A stretch of DNA of 64,000 nt from Dyadobacter sp. CECT 9275 (lineage in GTDB: Bacteria > Bacteroidota > Bacteroidia > Cytophagales > Spirosomataceae). Positions 19,001 to 26,022 of the stretch are shown piece after piece (the stretch's first letter is position 1; each line of letters opens with the position of its first letter). Made by a program: the position numbers and the translations under genes. The stretch covers positions 1-64,000 of the forward strand of contig NZ_CAJRAF010000004.1 of assembly GCF_907164905.1 (NCBI RefSeq). The letters run 5' to 3'. The notes below the pieces were generated by a model. The model worked only from the letters and a program-made list of their open reading frames with translations, did not search any database and had not been told where the DNA came from.

Positions 19001-19436
19001 GCTATCAAAAGTCTATTTTGAAACAAAGGATGCAATAAAAACATTAGAATTTATTGAGAATGAAATAAAAACAAATCCAAACAACAAGGATGCAATAAAA
19101 CTCAAAAACAGCTATTTAGAGCGTTTACGTGATAAATACAATACAAAAGAATCAACGGTCAATTCAACAGAATTGCAAACTATCAAAGTTTACATTCAGT
19201 TAGCAATAGATTTTGGAATTAATATCAAATTCAACTACCATAAAAATGTTCAATTCGAAGGAGGATTACAAAGTTTAAGAACCATAAGCCCTACTGGCTT
19301 TAAAACAATGGGACAATTCGATTCAGTATGTGTATATGGCTATTGTTATATGCGCAAAGAAGAAAGAACTTTTAATTTAGATCGTATTTCCGATTTAATA
19401 ATGAATCCAAATAAAATTGAGTTTTGGTCGGAATAA
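16014..19436 (+). CDS. membrane-anchored UvrD-like helicase with nuclease, zinc-finger, TPR and WYL-like modules
   Basis: A 1140-residue multidomain protein. Residues 1-18 form a membrane anchor (IYIFITVVVLVISLIIYI) followed by a charged coiled coil. SF1A helicase motifs are motif I AGAGSGKTTT (about 179-188), motif II IIDEFQD (about 569), motif III GDDWQSIYRF (about 600), motif V VHSAKGLEADYV (about 764) and motif VI FYVAVTRAKK (about 816). Inserted between I and II is a PD-(D/E)XK-like segment, YKPDFYLPEYKIYIEHFG (about 375-392). Then come a four-cysteine zinc ribbon (CDWC...CNNSYYC, about 854-880), TPR repeats (about 905-1040) and a WYL-like C-terminus (INIKFNYH, LRTISPTG, EERTFNLDRI). The order resembles HelD-type helicases with added regulatory parts. 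All catalytic motifs look intact. A defence role is inferred from architecture and island setting. Confidence 0.85.
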   Translation: MIYIFITVVVLVISLIIYIEKQERLKRKELERKRLEAKQLRIKKEEELAELHINQKSELDPLFSKIDEYNKALSVFIESPKFISNYDLYKFKEIHNPLSKKINTLEYKHLPNFDKEIKTINQFISNFNSLESSIQQRNNEYVIKELKTSDNILSDIEGKSLDVQQRKAVVIDEDNNLIIAGAGSGKTTTIAGKVKYLTERLNVDKSKILLISFTRKSAKDMIDRIRMKMNIDLPVMTFHKLGKDIIAEVNGEAPEVFDPKKVDIKSLLQSFINHSKKDANYSNKLLDFLSYFLKPYKSLEEFKTDAEHNNYLKEQKFEGYKIIQTTTKDGVEIKYRERFKSQEEVLIANFLFRNQIEYQYEEKYQYKTASKMFGQYKPDFYLPEYKIYIEHFGIDKNGKVPDWFKGDETKTAQEKYSEGIEWKRAEHLENNTKLLETYSWEQKEGNLIKNLTDKLTNQNVKLNPLSDDDLWKYLTENIPEDIDVFTQLINTFLVLFKSNNENIKTLASKALQDNDKRAIYFLEIFEPIYINYENYLKEKEEIDFSDMINIATKTITTNQYTSDYDYIIIDEFQDISKSRYQLIKALLDQKPSTKLFCVGDDWQSIYRFAGSDIGIFTGFEEYFKTSTLKDFNRKTNSSIIEQTYRFDNKLINVSSNFILKNPNQIVKTLKSNKQSDLEAITFHKYNDADKKGTNQYIALDKAIKEIIKSNPKSKTSILFLGRYEFDYKALTKLNYINIRYDNKNRPYKITYVNNDLLDLNFMTVHSAKGLEADYVIILNGNSGTYGFPSEISDDPLLNFLLSKADQFPNGEERRLFYVAVTRAKKHVHILSSIENSSKFVDEIKENEPITSIKCDWCDNGKLIERKGPYGYFYSCNNSYYCNYTRKINTEDFTSLAKNFTDNKDFEKAIEYLKKTLELDNSKATVHYDLARAYEQNKQLKEAIFHYNSFIKIDTNNAYSYYWRGSAYYDLKEYEKAKEDWLVFNNLKPNANAINYWLSKVYFETKDAIKTLEFIENEIKTNPNNKDAIKLKNSYLERLRDKYNTKESTVNSTELQTIKVYIQLAIDFGINIKFNYHKNVQFEGGLQSLRTISPTGFKTMGQFDSVCVYGYCYMRKEERTFNLDRISDLIMNPNKIEFWSE

Positions 19437-19769
19437 CCGATAATGAATAATTAAAAGCTACTACCACAAATAGTGCGTCTTTTTAAAATAAATTATACTA
19501 TAAAAAATGAATGTAATAGAAAAAATACTTCAAGAAAATTTAACCATTGAATCAGAAAACTTACTAATTTACGTGACCTCCTAGATATGTATAAAGATAA
19601 TTTAAACTTTTGTGTAAATCTATTTGAGGACAAGACATTCTGCTCGCACAGGGATTTTAAACAAAAGTAGTATATTTGTTTTAGCAAAGTCGCACTTGCA
19701 ATAAGAACTATTATAAAATCCAACTATAATAAGACGTGCGACTCTTTGATTAGTTGTTTTTTTTGCATT
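19437..19769. other. intergenic region with decayed coding remnant and hairpin
   Basis: No intact gene. An ATG at 19507 opens 25 codons (MNVIEKILQENLTIESENLL) that stop at TAG; this is a possible fragment of a lost gene. AGTCGCAC (19689-19696) and GTGCGACT (19735-19742) form an 8-bp inverted repeat around 38 bp; it is too short and loop-heavy for a tRNA. TATATTTG at about 19670 resembles a -7 box for the next gene. Confidence 0.5.
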
Positions 19770-20141
19770 ATGGAAATTTGGAAAAAAATAGATGGATTTG
19801 ATAACCCATATGAAATCAGTAGCTTAGGTAGGTTTAAAAGAACACCAACACATATCACTCACGGTAACGAAAACGGATTTGGAAAAATGATAGTTTGTTT
19901 GAGAAAAAATGGAAAGCTAAAACCATTTAACGTTTGCTTTTTGGTAGCTTATGCTTTTTTAGGACACAGCGAATTTAATTTTTTTGAAACAGTTGTTCAC
20001 AAAAACGGAATCAAAACCGATAACAGACTTGAAAATCTTGAATTGATTTCACGATTTGAATTAGCTAAACCAGATGCTACGGATTTGTCCAACGTAGATA
20101 GTGCGGATATTTTATCCGTACCCATAAAGATAATCAAGTAA
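19770..20141 (+). CDS. NUMOD4/HNH homing-endonuclease-like protein
   Basis: A 123-residue protein starting at ATG 19770 (MEIWKKIDGFDNPYEISSLG); an upstream in-frame ATG at 19746 adds eight hydrophobic residues and is less likely. The N-terminus is the NUMOD4 motif of phage and intron homing endonucleases. The middle has VCFLVAYAFLGH and VVHKNGIKTDNRLENLELIS, the HNH_3-like core (His-Asn...Asn-Leu-Glu-Leu). It is shorter than typical free-standing enzymes (150-200) and lacks a C-terminal DNA-binding NUMOD, so it may be a minimal nuclease. Followed immediately by a strong terminator. Family is confident; activity is inferred. Confidence 0.8.
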   Translation: MEIWKKIDGFDNPYEISSLGRFKRTPTHITHGNENGFGKMIVCLRKNGKLKPFNVCFLVAYAFLGHSEFNFFETVVHKNGIKTDNRLENLELISRFELAKPDATDLSNVDSADILSVPIKIIK

Positions 20142-20142
20142 C

Positions 20143-20179
20143 AAAAAACTACAACGATAAAAAGTTGTAGTTTTTTTTT
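20143..20179 (+). terminator. intrinsic terminator after HNH gene
   Basis: Stem AAAACTACAAC with GTTGTAGTTTT around an 8-base loop, followed by a run of T. It also works in reverse because of the A-tract on the left. Confidence 0.88.
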
Positions 20180-20232
20180 GTAATAAAAATAAAATAACTG
20201 CAACTAGGCTGGATTTATTTTAGTAGCCAATC

Positions 20233-20267
20233 TTTGTATGACGGAATACAAATCCACACTATCTTTG
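20233..20267 (+). promoter_or_regulatory. candidate Bacteroidota promoter
   Basis: TTTG (20233-20236) and TATCTTTG (20260-20267) match the -33 and -7 elements (TTTG, TAnnTTTG). The spacing of 23 bp is a little longer than the usual 19-21. It lies 53 bp upstream of the ATG at 20320. Confidence 0.4.
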
Positions 20268-20319
20268 TAAATATCTAGGACGTAGGGTTTATTGAATTAA
20301 GAAACTATAAAACAACACT

Positions 20320-20948
20320 ATGAAAATCGCAGGAGAATTAACAATTAAAGACTGGGAAGATTTAGAAAAAAATTAGACCAAAACAATGATGAATTATGGA
20401 GTTTAGCCTTTCATTTTTTTGAAGAAAGGATAAGAACAAGATACTTGAATCCAATAAATGCAATTTTGGATTTAAAACTAAATAACGGTGAGGGATTTGC
20501 TGTTGTTAATTTGCAATGCTCTTTAATTGAAACTATCGAAAGTTTTATAAATGGTTGGAAATACGAACACCCACACTTTATTAAAATGGATGGAAATAGT
20601 TTTAGAGGAAATAAAAACGTTTTTATGTCATTTTTTAAAAATCATAATGCATTTAAGTTAATGGAGTCAAAATCTTGTGATTTTTATATAAATGTAAGAT
20701 GTGCTTGTTTACACGAAACACAAACTAAAAATGGTTGGACAATTCATTCTGACACAGAGCAAACTAATCTTGTTTTTAATGGCGAGAAAATAATCTTTAG
20801 AGAAAATTTTCAAAAAGCCCTTGAAAACTCAATTTCTGATTATAAAAAAGCAATAATTGAAGGTGTTTCATTTAACAATATTGATAGTAGCACTGAATTA
20901 AGAGATAATTTCAAAGCAAAAATGAACAATATCTGCGATAAATCATAA
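20320..20948 (+). pseudogene. unknown gene broken (or recoded) at a poly-A slip site
   Basis: ATG 20320 opens MKIAGELTIKDWEDLEK and stops at TAG 20374-20376, directly after a run of seven A. The same protein continues in the -1 frame from 20373 (LDQNNDELWSLAFHFFEERI) through to TAA 20948, including the 167-codon frame from 20445. Restoring one A would give one protein of about 209 residues. A AAA AAT ahead of the stop is a legal -1 slippery heptamer, so programmed frameshifting is an alternative to mutation. The product has no recognised domain; conserved-looking segments include LIETIESFINGWKYEHPHF. It is 3 bp upstream of the next gene, so probably one operon. Confidence 0.65.
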
Positions 20949-20951
20949 ACT

Positions 20952-21509
20952 ATGAAAATAGCAATCCTCGGTTGGGGTTCCTTAATATGGCTACCCAAAG
21001 AATTAAAATTTGATACCAATATAGGCTGGAAAGAAAATGGTCCTGTTTTACCCATTGAGTTTGCAAGAATCTCCAAAGATGGGCGATTAACATTGGTCAT
21101 TACAGCAAATGGAACAGAAGTTCCAACATTGTATTCAGTTTCTAGTTTTGACAACCTTGATTTGGCGGTTTTAAATCTTGCCGTTCGCGAAGGTTCTGGG
21201 AGAATGAGCATTGGTTATTATAATAAAACTAAAGATGAATTTTCATCAATAGAATTTTCGTTTAAAGAAAATATCAAAAACTGGATTCAAACCACAGATT
21301 TTGATGGCGTAATTTGGACAAATCTTCCTGAAAAATGGATTTTGAATGATGAAAATGAAACGAAAATTGACCCAGATGAACGAGTTGATTATTTAAAAAA
21401 ACTGAAAGGAAATCAAAGTGCTTTAGCCGAAGAATACATCCGCAACACCCCAAAGCAAATAGCCACCAAGTACAGAAACCAAATAATTAAAACTTTGGGT
21501 TGGGAATAA
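20952..21509 (+). CDS. gamma-glutamylcyclotransferase-fold-like protein
   Basis: A 185-residue protein. The N-terminus IAILGWGSLIWLPKEL with GPVLPIEFARISKDGRLTLV resembles the GGCT-like fold, whose members carry a YGSL/xGSL motif at the first strand and a catalytic Glu in the middle. Here GWGSLIW is the counterpart. E76-E80-region residues (VREGSGRM) might supply the acid, but this was not aligned. Members of this subgroup are annotated as hypothetical proteins. It follows the broken gene by 3 bp in the same strand. Fold call is tentative. Confidence 0.6.
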   Translation: MKIAILGWGSLIWLPKELKFDTNIGWKENGPVLPIEFARISKDGRLTLVITANGTEVPTLYSVSSFDNLDLAVLNLAVREGSGRMSIGYYNKTKDEFSSIEFSFKENIKNWIQTTDFDGVIWTNLPEKWILNDENETKIDPDERVDYLKKLKGNQSALAEEYIRNTPKQIATKYRNQIIKTLGWE

Positions 21510-21676
21510 AACAAAACCCTGATGACTCTAGTGTAAAACTCCCAAAAACTTAAAAGAAGTTGACTAAATGTTTAGCACTTTAAAGCAAATTTACTTAATT
21601 CAAAAAAAATGAACGAAGTTCAAAAGCATAAAAACGATTATAAAACAAGAAATTTTACAATAATTATAAGATTTAT

Positions 21677-22228
21677 ATGATAGAATTTTTAACATATTTA
21701 GGTATTGGAATTATATCTAATTTCATTGGTCCACTTGCCAAGCAATTATCCATTGGCAATAAACACTCTTTAAAAGAAAATAAAAACAAAAGTTGGTTTT
21801 ACAGATACTCATTTATTATTTTGATAAGATGCGTTATGACCATTTTTTATCCTATTTTTTATTTTAGTTATTATATACTAAAAAGAAAACCACAAGAACC
21901 AGGTTCATTCGAAGATAAACTAAATACTAGTTTAGTAAAAAGATTAAGAGAGCTTGGCGAATATAACAATACAGCTCCTACAGAGAACATTAGCGATGAA
22001 AAGATTATTGAAATATACACTCTAATTTGTTCCTCATTCAGAAAAGCTAGCTCAGAGAAACAAGAACGAATTCCGGCTAATAATTTGAACACAATAGCTA
22101 TGAAATTTTTTAAAGTATATGAGGAATTTGGGAAAGATTTTATGCAGGAGCATTTAGAATACGAATTAAAAAAATATACTACCGAAGGACTAAGGCCAGA
22201 ATATCAGCGAGGAATTTCATTATTTTAA
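21677..22228 (+). CDS. hypothetical membrane protein
   Basis: A 183-residue protein with a hydrophobic N-terminus (MIEFLTYLGIGIISNFIGPL, residues 1-20) and a second helix at about 44-66 (SFIILIRCVMTIFYPIFYFS). A soluble helical, charged C-terminal part of about 115 residues follows. No family was recognised. It is 14 bp upstream of the next unknown gene in the same direction, and the two are probably co-expressed. Lies near the right end of the repeat-flanked island. Confidence 0.6.
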   Translation: MIEFLTYLGIGIISNFIGPLAKQLSIGNKHSLKENKNKSWFYRYSFIILIRCVMTIFYPIFYFSYYILKRKPQEPGSFEDKLNTSLVKRLRELGEYNNTAPTENISDEKIIEIYTLICSSFRKASSEKQERIPANNLNTIAMKFFKVYEEFGKDFMQEHLEYELKKYTTEGLRPEYQRGISLF

Positions 22229-22242
22229 ACCCTAATTTAAAA

Positions 22243-23307
22243 ATGACACCAGAACAACTAAAATTAATACAACAACTTGCAGAACTAGGAGATGTTACCA
22301 TTGTAAAAAGAGGTATATCGGGTCTTATTAATGCTATTTCAGAAATGGATTGTAAAGCAATTGAATTAATTTTGGAAGACAATGTCAGTTATCAAGATAC
22401 TACGAAAATAATTTTTCTTCAAAAACTGAAAGAAGTTTTCGCAGATTTCCAAAAAGAGGACAATAAACTTATTCCTTATGAGGGTAAATGTATTTCCGAT
22501 AAATGTACAAATAAAAATAAAAAAGGGATTGCCTTTGTTGGCAATAAATCAGGGCGTTACATTAATTTCATTATTGAACAAAATGAAGATAGCACAGTAA
22601 AGGACATATACACTTGTTCGGTTTTTTGCACTAATGAGAATGTTATCAATGAAAATAAAAGAAAACTTGATATTACGGTTTATAATGATGAAAAAGTAAA
22701 TTTTACACCTTCATCTACATATAACTATTTAAAAAATAAATCAATCACTGCTCTGAATGAAATAAAGCAACTTAATGACTGTGAAATTTCAAAAGAACAA
22801 ATAATTACTTGGATTAAAAGCTATGAAGAATTATACAATTCTATGAATTGGATAAATAATTATTACAAATATCATTATTCGTTTTACGAGCTTTATTATC
22901 ATATCAATGAAGTTTATAAATTCTTAATGATTGAAAATGAAGCTAAAATAGCGATTGATGAATTTAAATATGTTGGTCTTGATAACGAAATAGATTTATT
23001 AAAATGGTTAGTAAAGTATGAACATTTATATTACGAATTGATATTATTATGTGCTAATATCGTGACTGAGGAAAGTTTACAAACAGGCAATTGTGTTTTA
23101 CATAAAGACCATACTGTTTACTTCAAAACAAACATTTTACAAAACTGCATTGATTTACAAGAACTACTTGAAAAGCATTATTACGAAAAATTAAATAAAT
23201 ACAATACACTTTCTCAGGAAGAACAAGAAAATCAAATGCCTTTTGATGATGATTACGAAAAAACTTCATCCTTAAAATATCATTTACAAATAAGAGGAAT
23301 TATCTAA
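22243..23307 (+). CDS. hypothetical protein of the repeat-flanked island
   Basis: A 354-residue soluble protein without recognised domain. Residues about 85-90 and 128-131 carry cysteines (GKCISDKC and TCSVFC) spaced like a treble-clef or zinc-binding pair. The C-terminal half is helical and rich in Tyr, Glu and Lys. It begins 14 bp after the membrane gene and its stop abuts copy 2 of the long repeat by 1 bp, so the island's coding capacity runs right up to the repeat. Function unknown; pairing with the upstream membrane protein is the only context clue. Confidence 0.6.
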   Translation: MTPEQLKLIQQLAELGDVTIVKRGISGLINAISEMDCKAIELILEDNVSYQDTTKIIFLQKLKEVFADFQKEDNKLIPYEGKCISDKCTNKNKKGIAFVGNKSGRYINFIIEQNEDSTVKDIYTCSVFCTNENVINENKRKLDITVYNDEKVNFTPSSTYNYLKNKSITALNEIKQLNDCEISKEQIITWIKSYEELYNSMNWINNYYKYHYSFYELYYHINEVYKFLMIENEAKIAIDEFKYVGLDNEIDLLKWLVKYEHLYYELILLCANIVTEESLQTGNCVLHKDHTVYFKTNILQNCIDLQELLEKHYYEKLNKYNTLSQEEQENQMPFDDDYEKTSSLKYHLQIRGII

Positions 23308-23308
23308 T

Positions 23309-23540
23309 CATTATCTCATTCAGCTGCACAAAACTTTCATTTAGTCCAAGTATTCCTAAACTCAAGTCTTTGTTTGCTTCATTTCGCTAATTACGTTTCC
23401 AATAACAAGAACATTCTTTTTCGTTCGGTGGTAAAAAAGACGTTTTACATTTCAGTAGTCACCCCTTTGCCAACGCTCCAAAAAAAATTACTGGCACAGT
23501 TTTTATCAAAAACACGTACGCTTCGCAACTTGCGCCAGTA
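23309..23540 (+). repeat. long direct repeat, copy 2
   Basis: Second copy of the 231 bp repeat at 14673-14903, same orientation, with about 10 differences. It starts 1 bp after the preceding stop codon. Its right end TTGCGCCAGTAA pairs with TTACTGGCAC inside the repeat (imperfect hairpin). The region after it (to 23729) has no gene except a separate inverted repeat. Confidence 0.92.
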
Positions 23541-23577
23541 ATTTTTTCCCCCAAGCTGTGTGTGTTACATAATTGAG

Positions 23578-23638
23578 TATTATAGTTCATTACAAAGCTT
23601 TTATATTGTTTTTTTGGTTTTTGCAATGAACTATAATA
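23578..23638. repeat. 14-bp inverted repeat with AT-rich loop
   Basis: TATTATAGTTCATT (23578-23591) and AATGAACTATAATA (23625-23638) are exact reverse complements, and CAAA/TTTG inside them extends the stem. It could be an operator, a transposon end or a structured RNA element; no gene overlaps it. Confidence 0.8.
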
Positions 23639-23729
23639 TGGAAAGTTATAAAAAGTAGATTTCGGATTTTGAAAAAATTCGCTTAAACTATACCTATTCC
23701 TTCGACCAATATCCTCTCTTCCACTTAAA

Positions 23730-23975
23730 GTGGCTATGATGTCTGTAGATTTATTAGAAAAAAACTTGGCAACAAGCCAAACCATACAAGAATTTAAGAA
23801 CAAGTCTTTAGGGATTATACCAAACGAAGACTTGATTGCTTTTTCTGAAACCATAGAAAAGTTTCAATCTATCTATCACGAATTAGTAGTCCAACCAAAT
23901 ATCTCGACTCTTGAAGTGGATATGTTGCCTATTTTTTTATTTCCACAATTAAAGCGACAATATTACGTTAATTAA
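23730..23975 (+). CDS. small hypothetical protein, possibly a fragment
   Basis: An 81-residue frame (MSVDLLEKNLATSQTIQEFK and on to LPIFLFPQLKRQYYVN). No domain was recognised. The composition is protein-like and acidic-amphipathic, but the frame begins without a good upstream context and could be the C-terminal remnant of a gene lost next to the repeat. It lies between the repeat-flanked island and rteC, so it may mark the edge of the ICE core. Confidence 0.35.
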   Translation: MAMMSVDLLEKNLATSQTIQEFKNKSLGIIPNEDLIAFSETIEKFQSIYHELVVQPNISTLEVDMLPIFLFPQLKRQYYVN

Positions 23976-24153
23976 TAATCATAACTTATAAAAGTGTCAT
24001 TATTACTACAATAAAATAATAGAAAGATGAAATAAACAAGAAATACTGTAGCTAATTACGCTTAGGAAATACTTTCTTTTATCTTATTAATGTTTGTAAA
24101 CTAATTAGGGGAATTCGCTATAAAGGACGGTAATCCTCATAAAAAATATAGTT

Positions 24154-25002
24154 ATGATGAAGTACTCGTTACAAAACATCATTTTAGAGATTCATAACAA
24201 GGAGGATAAGATTTTATCGCAAAATAAGAGATTGATTGATGAAGCTTACGAAATGACCTTGTACCTCCAAGACTTGTTATTTACGGTCAAGAAATACGTT
24301 ATTGAAGAGGGATTTAAAAATGATGAAGAAGAGATATATTTTTTCCATACCATTAAGCCGAAAATCCTTGGAAAGCTAATTTATTACAATAAGGTATACC
24401 GCATAGAAACTGGTTGCCCTGTTAATAATGGTAAAATATATCACAGCTATTTTACAAGCCGTTTACAGGAATTGAAAAAAGAATACGATGAGCACATTTG
24501 TAATTCAGATTTTTATAGATATTACCGCTCAGGAAGGACTGATAACGATGAAGTTTACTTCCGACTTGGCAACATCAATTATCACGATGGACTTAATAGT
24601 TTCGTATTTGAAATAGATTCTCAGTTCTCTACTTTTTATGACTATAAAATTGCTCGAATTATAGCAAATGAGTTATTGTATAATTACTTGCTAACAAAAA
24701 TTAATCCCGACGAAAATCCTGATGTGATTTTACAAAATTCTGAATCAACAAAAGATGTTTTTTGGACAGATAGCAAAAATGCACTTATCGAATTGGTGTA
24801 TGCTCTTTATGCTTCAGGAGCTATTTCTCACGGCAAAATTGGTATCCGAAAAATAAGCTTAATGTTTCAGATACTTTTCCGAGTTCCTCTTGGAGATCTG
24901 CATCACTCTTTCCACCGAATGAAAACACGGGTAGGTTCCCGAACTGCATTTTTAGACCAGCTCAAAATATCCCTCGAAGAATATATGGATAAAGAGCTTT
25001 AG
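24154..25002 (+). CDS. rteC: RteC-like regulator of ICE excision
   Basis: A 282-residue protein matching the RteC family: N-terminal helical region (SLQNIILEIHNKEDKILSQN), central FHTIKPKILGKLIYYNKVYR, and C-terminal winged-helix-like region (LIELVYALYASGAISHGKIG; VPLGDLHHSFHRMKTR). In CTnDOT, RteC binds inverted half-sites upstream of the excision genes and activates them after tetracycline signalling through RteA/RteB. No rteA, rteB or excision genes are seen in this window, so its stimulus here is unknown. It is the first recognisable gene of the ICE core and ends in a strong terminator. Length is slightly greater than CTnDOT RteC. Confidence 0.85.
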   Translation: MMKYSLQNIILEIHNKEDKILSQNKRLIDEAYEMTLYLQDLLFTVKKYVIEEGFKNDEEEIYFFHTIKPKILGKLIYYNKVYRIETGCPVNNGKIYHSYFTSRLQELKKEYDEHICNSDFYRYYRSGRTDNDEVYFRLGNINYHDGLNSFVFEIDSQFSTFYDYKIARIIANELLYNYLLTKINPDENPDVILQNSESTKDVFWTDSKNALIELVYALYASGAISHGKIGIRKISLMFQILFRVPLGDLHHSFHRMKTRVGSRTAFLDQLKISLEEYMDKEL

Positions 25003-25022
25003 CGGTTCAATACAGTAATTTC

Positions 25023-25054
25023 AAAGCAGTACACAAAATGTACTGCTTTTTCTT
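25023..25054 (+). terminator. intrinsic terminator after rteC
   Basis: Stem AAAGCAGTAC with GTACTGCTTT, 7-base loop, then TTTTTCTTT-type tail. Confidence 0.88.
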
Positions 25055-25064
25055 TGCCCATATC

Positions 25065-25186
25065 TGCCAATTGGCAAATGTTGGCAAAACTCCATTAGAA
25101 AATATGCAAAATGCCTCAAAACCCTTATTAAACAAGGTTTTTTTCTATTTATAAAAATTTTTAAAAAACCGCCAAACCAATTGGCA
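25065..25186. promoter_or_regulatory. TTGGCA operator-like repeats upstream of HTH genes
   Basis: Palindrome TGCCAATTGGCA (25065-25076) is followed by TTGGCAAA at once, and CCAATTGGCA recurs at 25177-25186 with another TTGGCAGA behind it. Several copies of one half-site in 120 bp directly ahead of two HTH genes suggest an operator or recombination-directionality site. Inferred from pattern. Confidence 0.5.
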
Positions 25187-25250
25187 GGGATTGGCAGACA
25201 AACACTACCACCTTTCACAATTTTGCATAGTGAACTTTAAATGCTGTGCA

Positions 25251-25604
25251 ATGAAAATAATAACTATTGAGGAAGAAGCCTGGCAACAGCTCAACAGCCG
25301 TATCAATGCCATTGCCGACTATCTGAAAAGACAGGAAGATAAAAGCTATGATGACCTGTGGCTCAATAACCACGAAGTATGCCAATACCTGCATGTCAGC
25401 GAAAAAACCCTCTGGCGTATGCGTACCAAAGGCGAGATAGCTTATTCAAAAATCTATGGTCAATACTTCTATACCATTGGAACTATTAAGGATATGCTCA
25501 ACGCCAATGCCATACAGAGCAGTGATGAATTTGTGCAGGAACTTATGGCAAAAGGCAAAAGCTATATCGAAAAAGGCAGAAAGCTAAAGACAGATAAAAA
25601 ATAG
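25251..25604 (+). CDS. HTH_17 (excisionase-type) DNA-binding protein
   Basis: A 117-residue protein from ATG 25251 (MKIITIEEEAWQQL); the longer frame from 25191 adds a cysteine-rich, non-conserved leader across the operator region. The central winged HTH, LNNHEVCQYLHVSEKTLWRM then RTKGEIAYSKIYGQYFYT, is the MerR-like/excisionase fold used by Xis-type proteins of Bacteroidota conjugative elements. Probable role: regulation or excision directionality. It forms a pair with the next HTH gene 26 bp downstream, a hallmark of these ICEs. Confidence 0.85.
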   Translation: MKIITIEEEAWQQLNSRINAIADYLKRQEDKSYDDLWLNNHEVCQYLHVSEKTLWRMRTKGEIAYSKIYGQYFYTIGTIKDMLNANAIQSSDEFVQELMAKGKSYIEKGRKLKTDKK

Positions 25605-25630
25605 GTATTAACCCTTAAAAGTATATCCCT

Positions 25631-25939
25631 ATGAATATAGATAGAATGGAATTTTTGGCGTGGATGGAACGCCTGATGGGTCGCCTTGATATGCTGGGCG
25701 ACACTATAGACGAATTACAAAAAAAACGTAACAGTATAGACGGTGAGGAATTATTGGATAATCAGGATTTGCTCCAAATGCTAAAAATCAGTAACCGTTC
25801 CCTGCAACGGTATCGCTCCATCGGCAAGCTGCCTTATTATACCATTAGCGGAAAATTGTATTACAAACTGTCTGATGTGCATCAGTTTATCAGGGAGAGT
25901 TTTAATCCTCCCATAACTAAACTGAACGCCAATAAGTGA
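25631..25939 (+). CDS. second HTH_17 excisionase-type protein
   Basis: A 102-residue homologue of the preceding gene. A helical N-terminus (MERLMGRLDMLGDTIDELQK) is followed by a winged HTH (LLDNQDLLQMLKISNRSLQR, then SIGKLPYYTISGKLYY). The tandem pair probably acts together on excision/transfer genes, as the Xis-type pairs of CTnDOT-like elements do. Same operon as its neighbour; ends 84 bp before the DUF3945 gene. Assignment by family motif; target sites unproven. Confidence 0.84.
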   Translation: MNIDRMEFLAWMERLMGRLDMLGDTIDELQKKRNSIDGEELLDNQDLLQMLKISNRSLQRYRSIGKLPYYTISGKLYYKLSDVHQFIRESFNPPITKLNANK

Positions 25940-26022
25940 CAAATACTGCCTTTGACTGCCACTTTAGGTAATGCAATGAACGCTTCCTTTATATTCGGCA
26001 TAGAACTTAAAATTTTCGGATT

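Noticed and set aside
19689..19742. 8-bp inverted repeat considered as a tRNA
   Set aside because: Total length about 54 nt with no D, anticodon or T arm; not a tRNA.
24154..25002. rteC read as proof that tetracycline resistance genes are present
   Set aside because: No tetQ, rteA or rteB sequence is visible in this window; only the regulator is.
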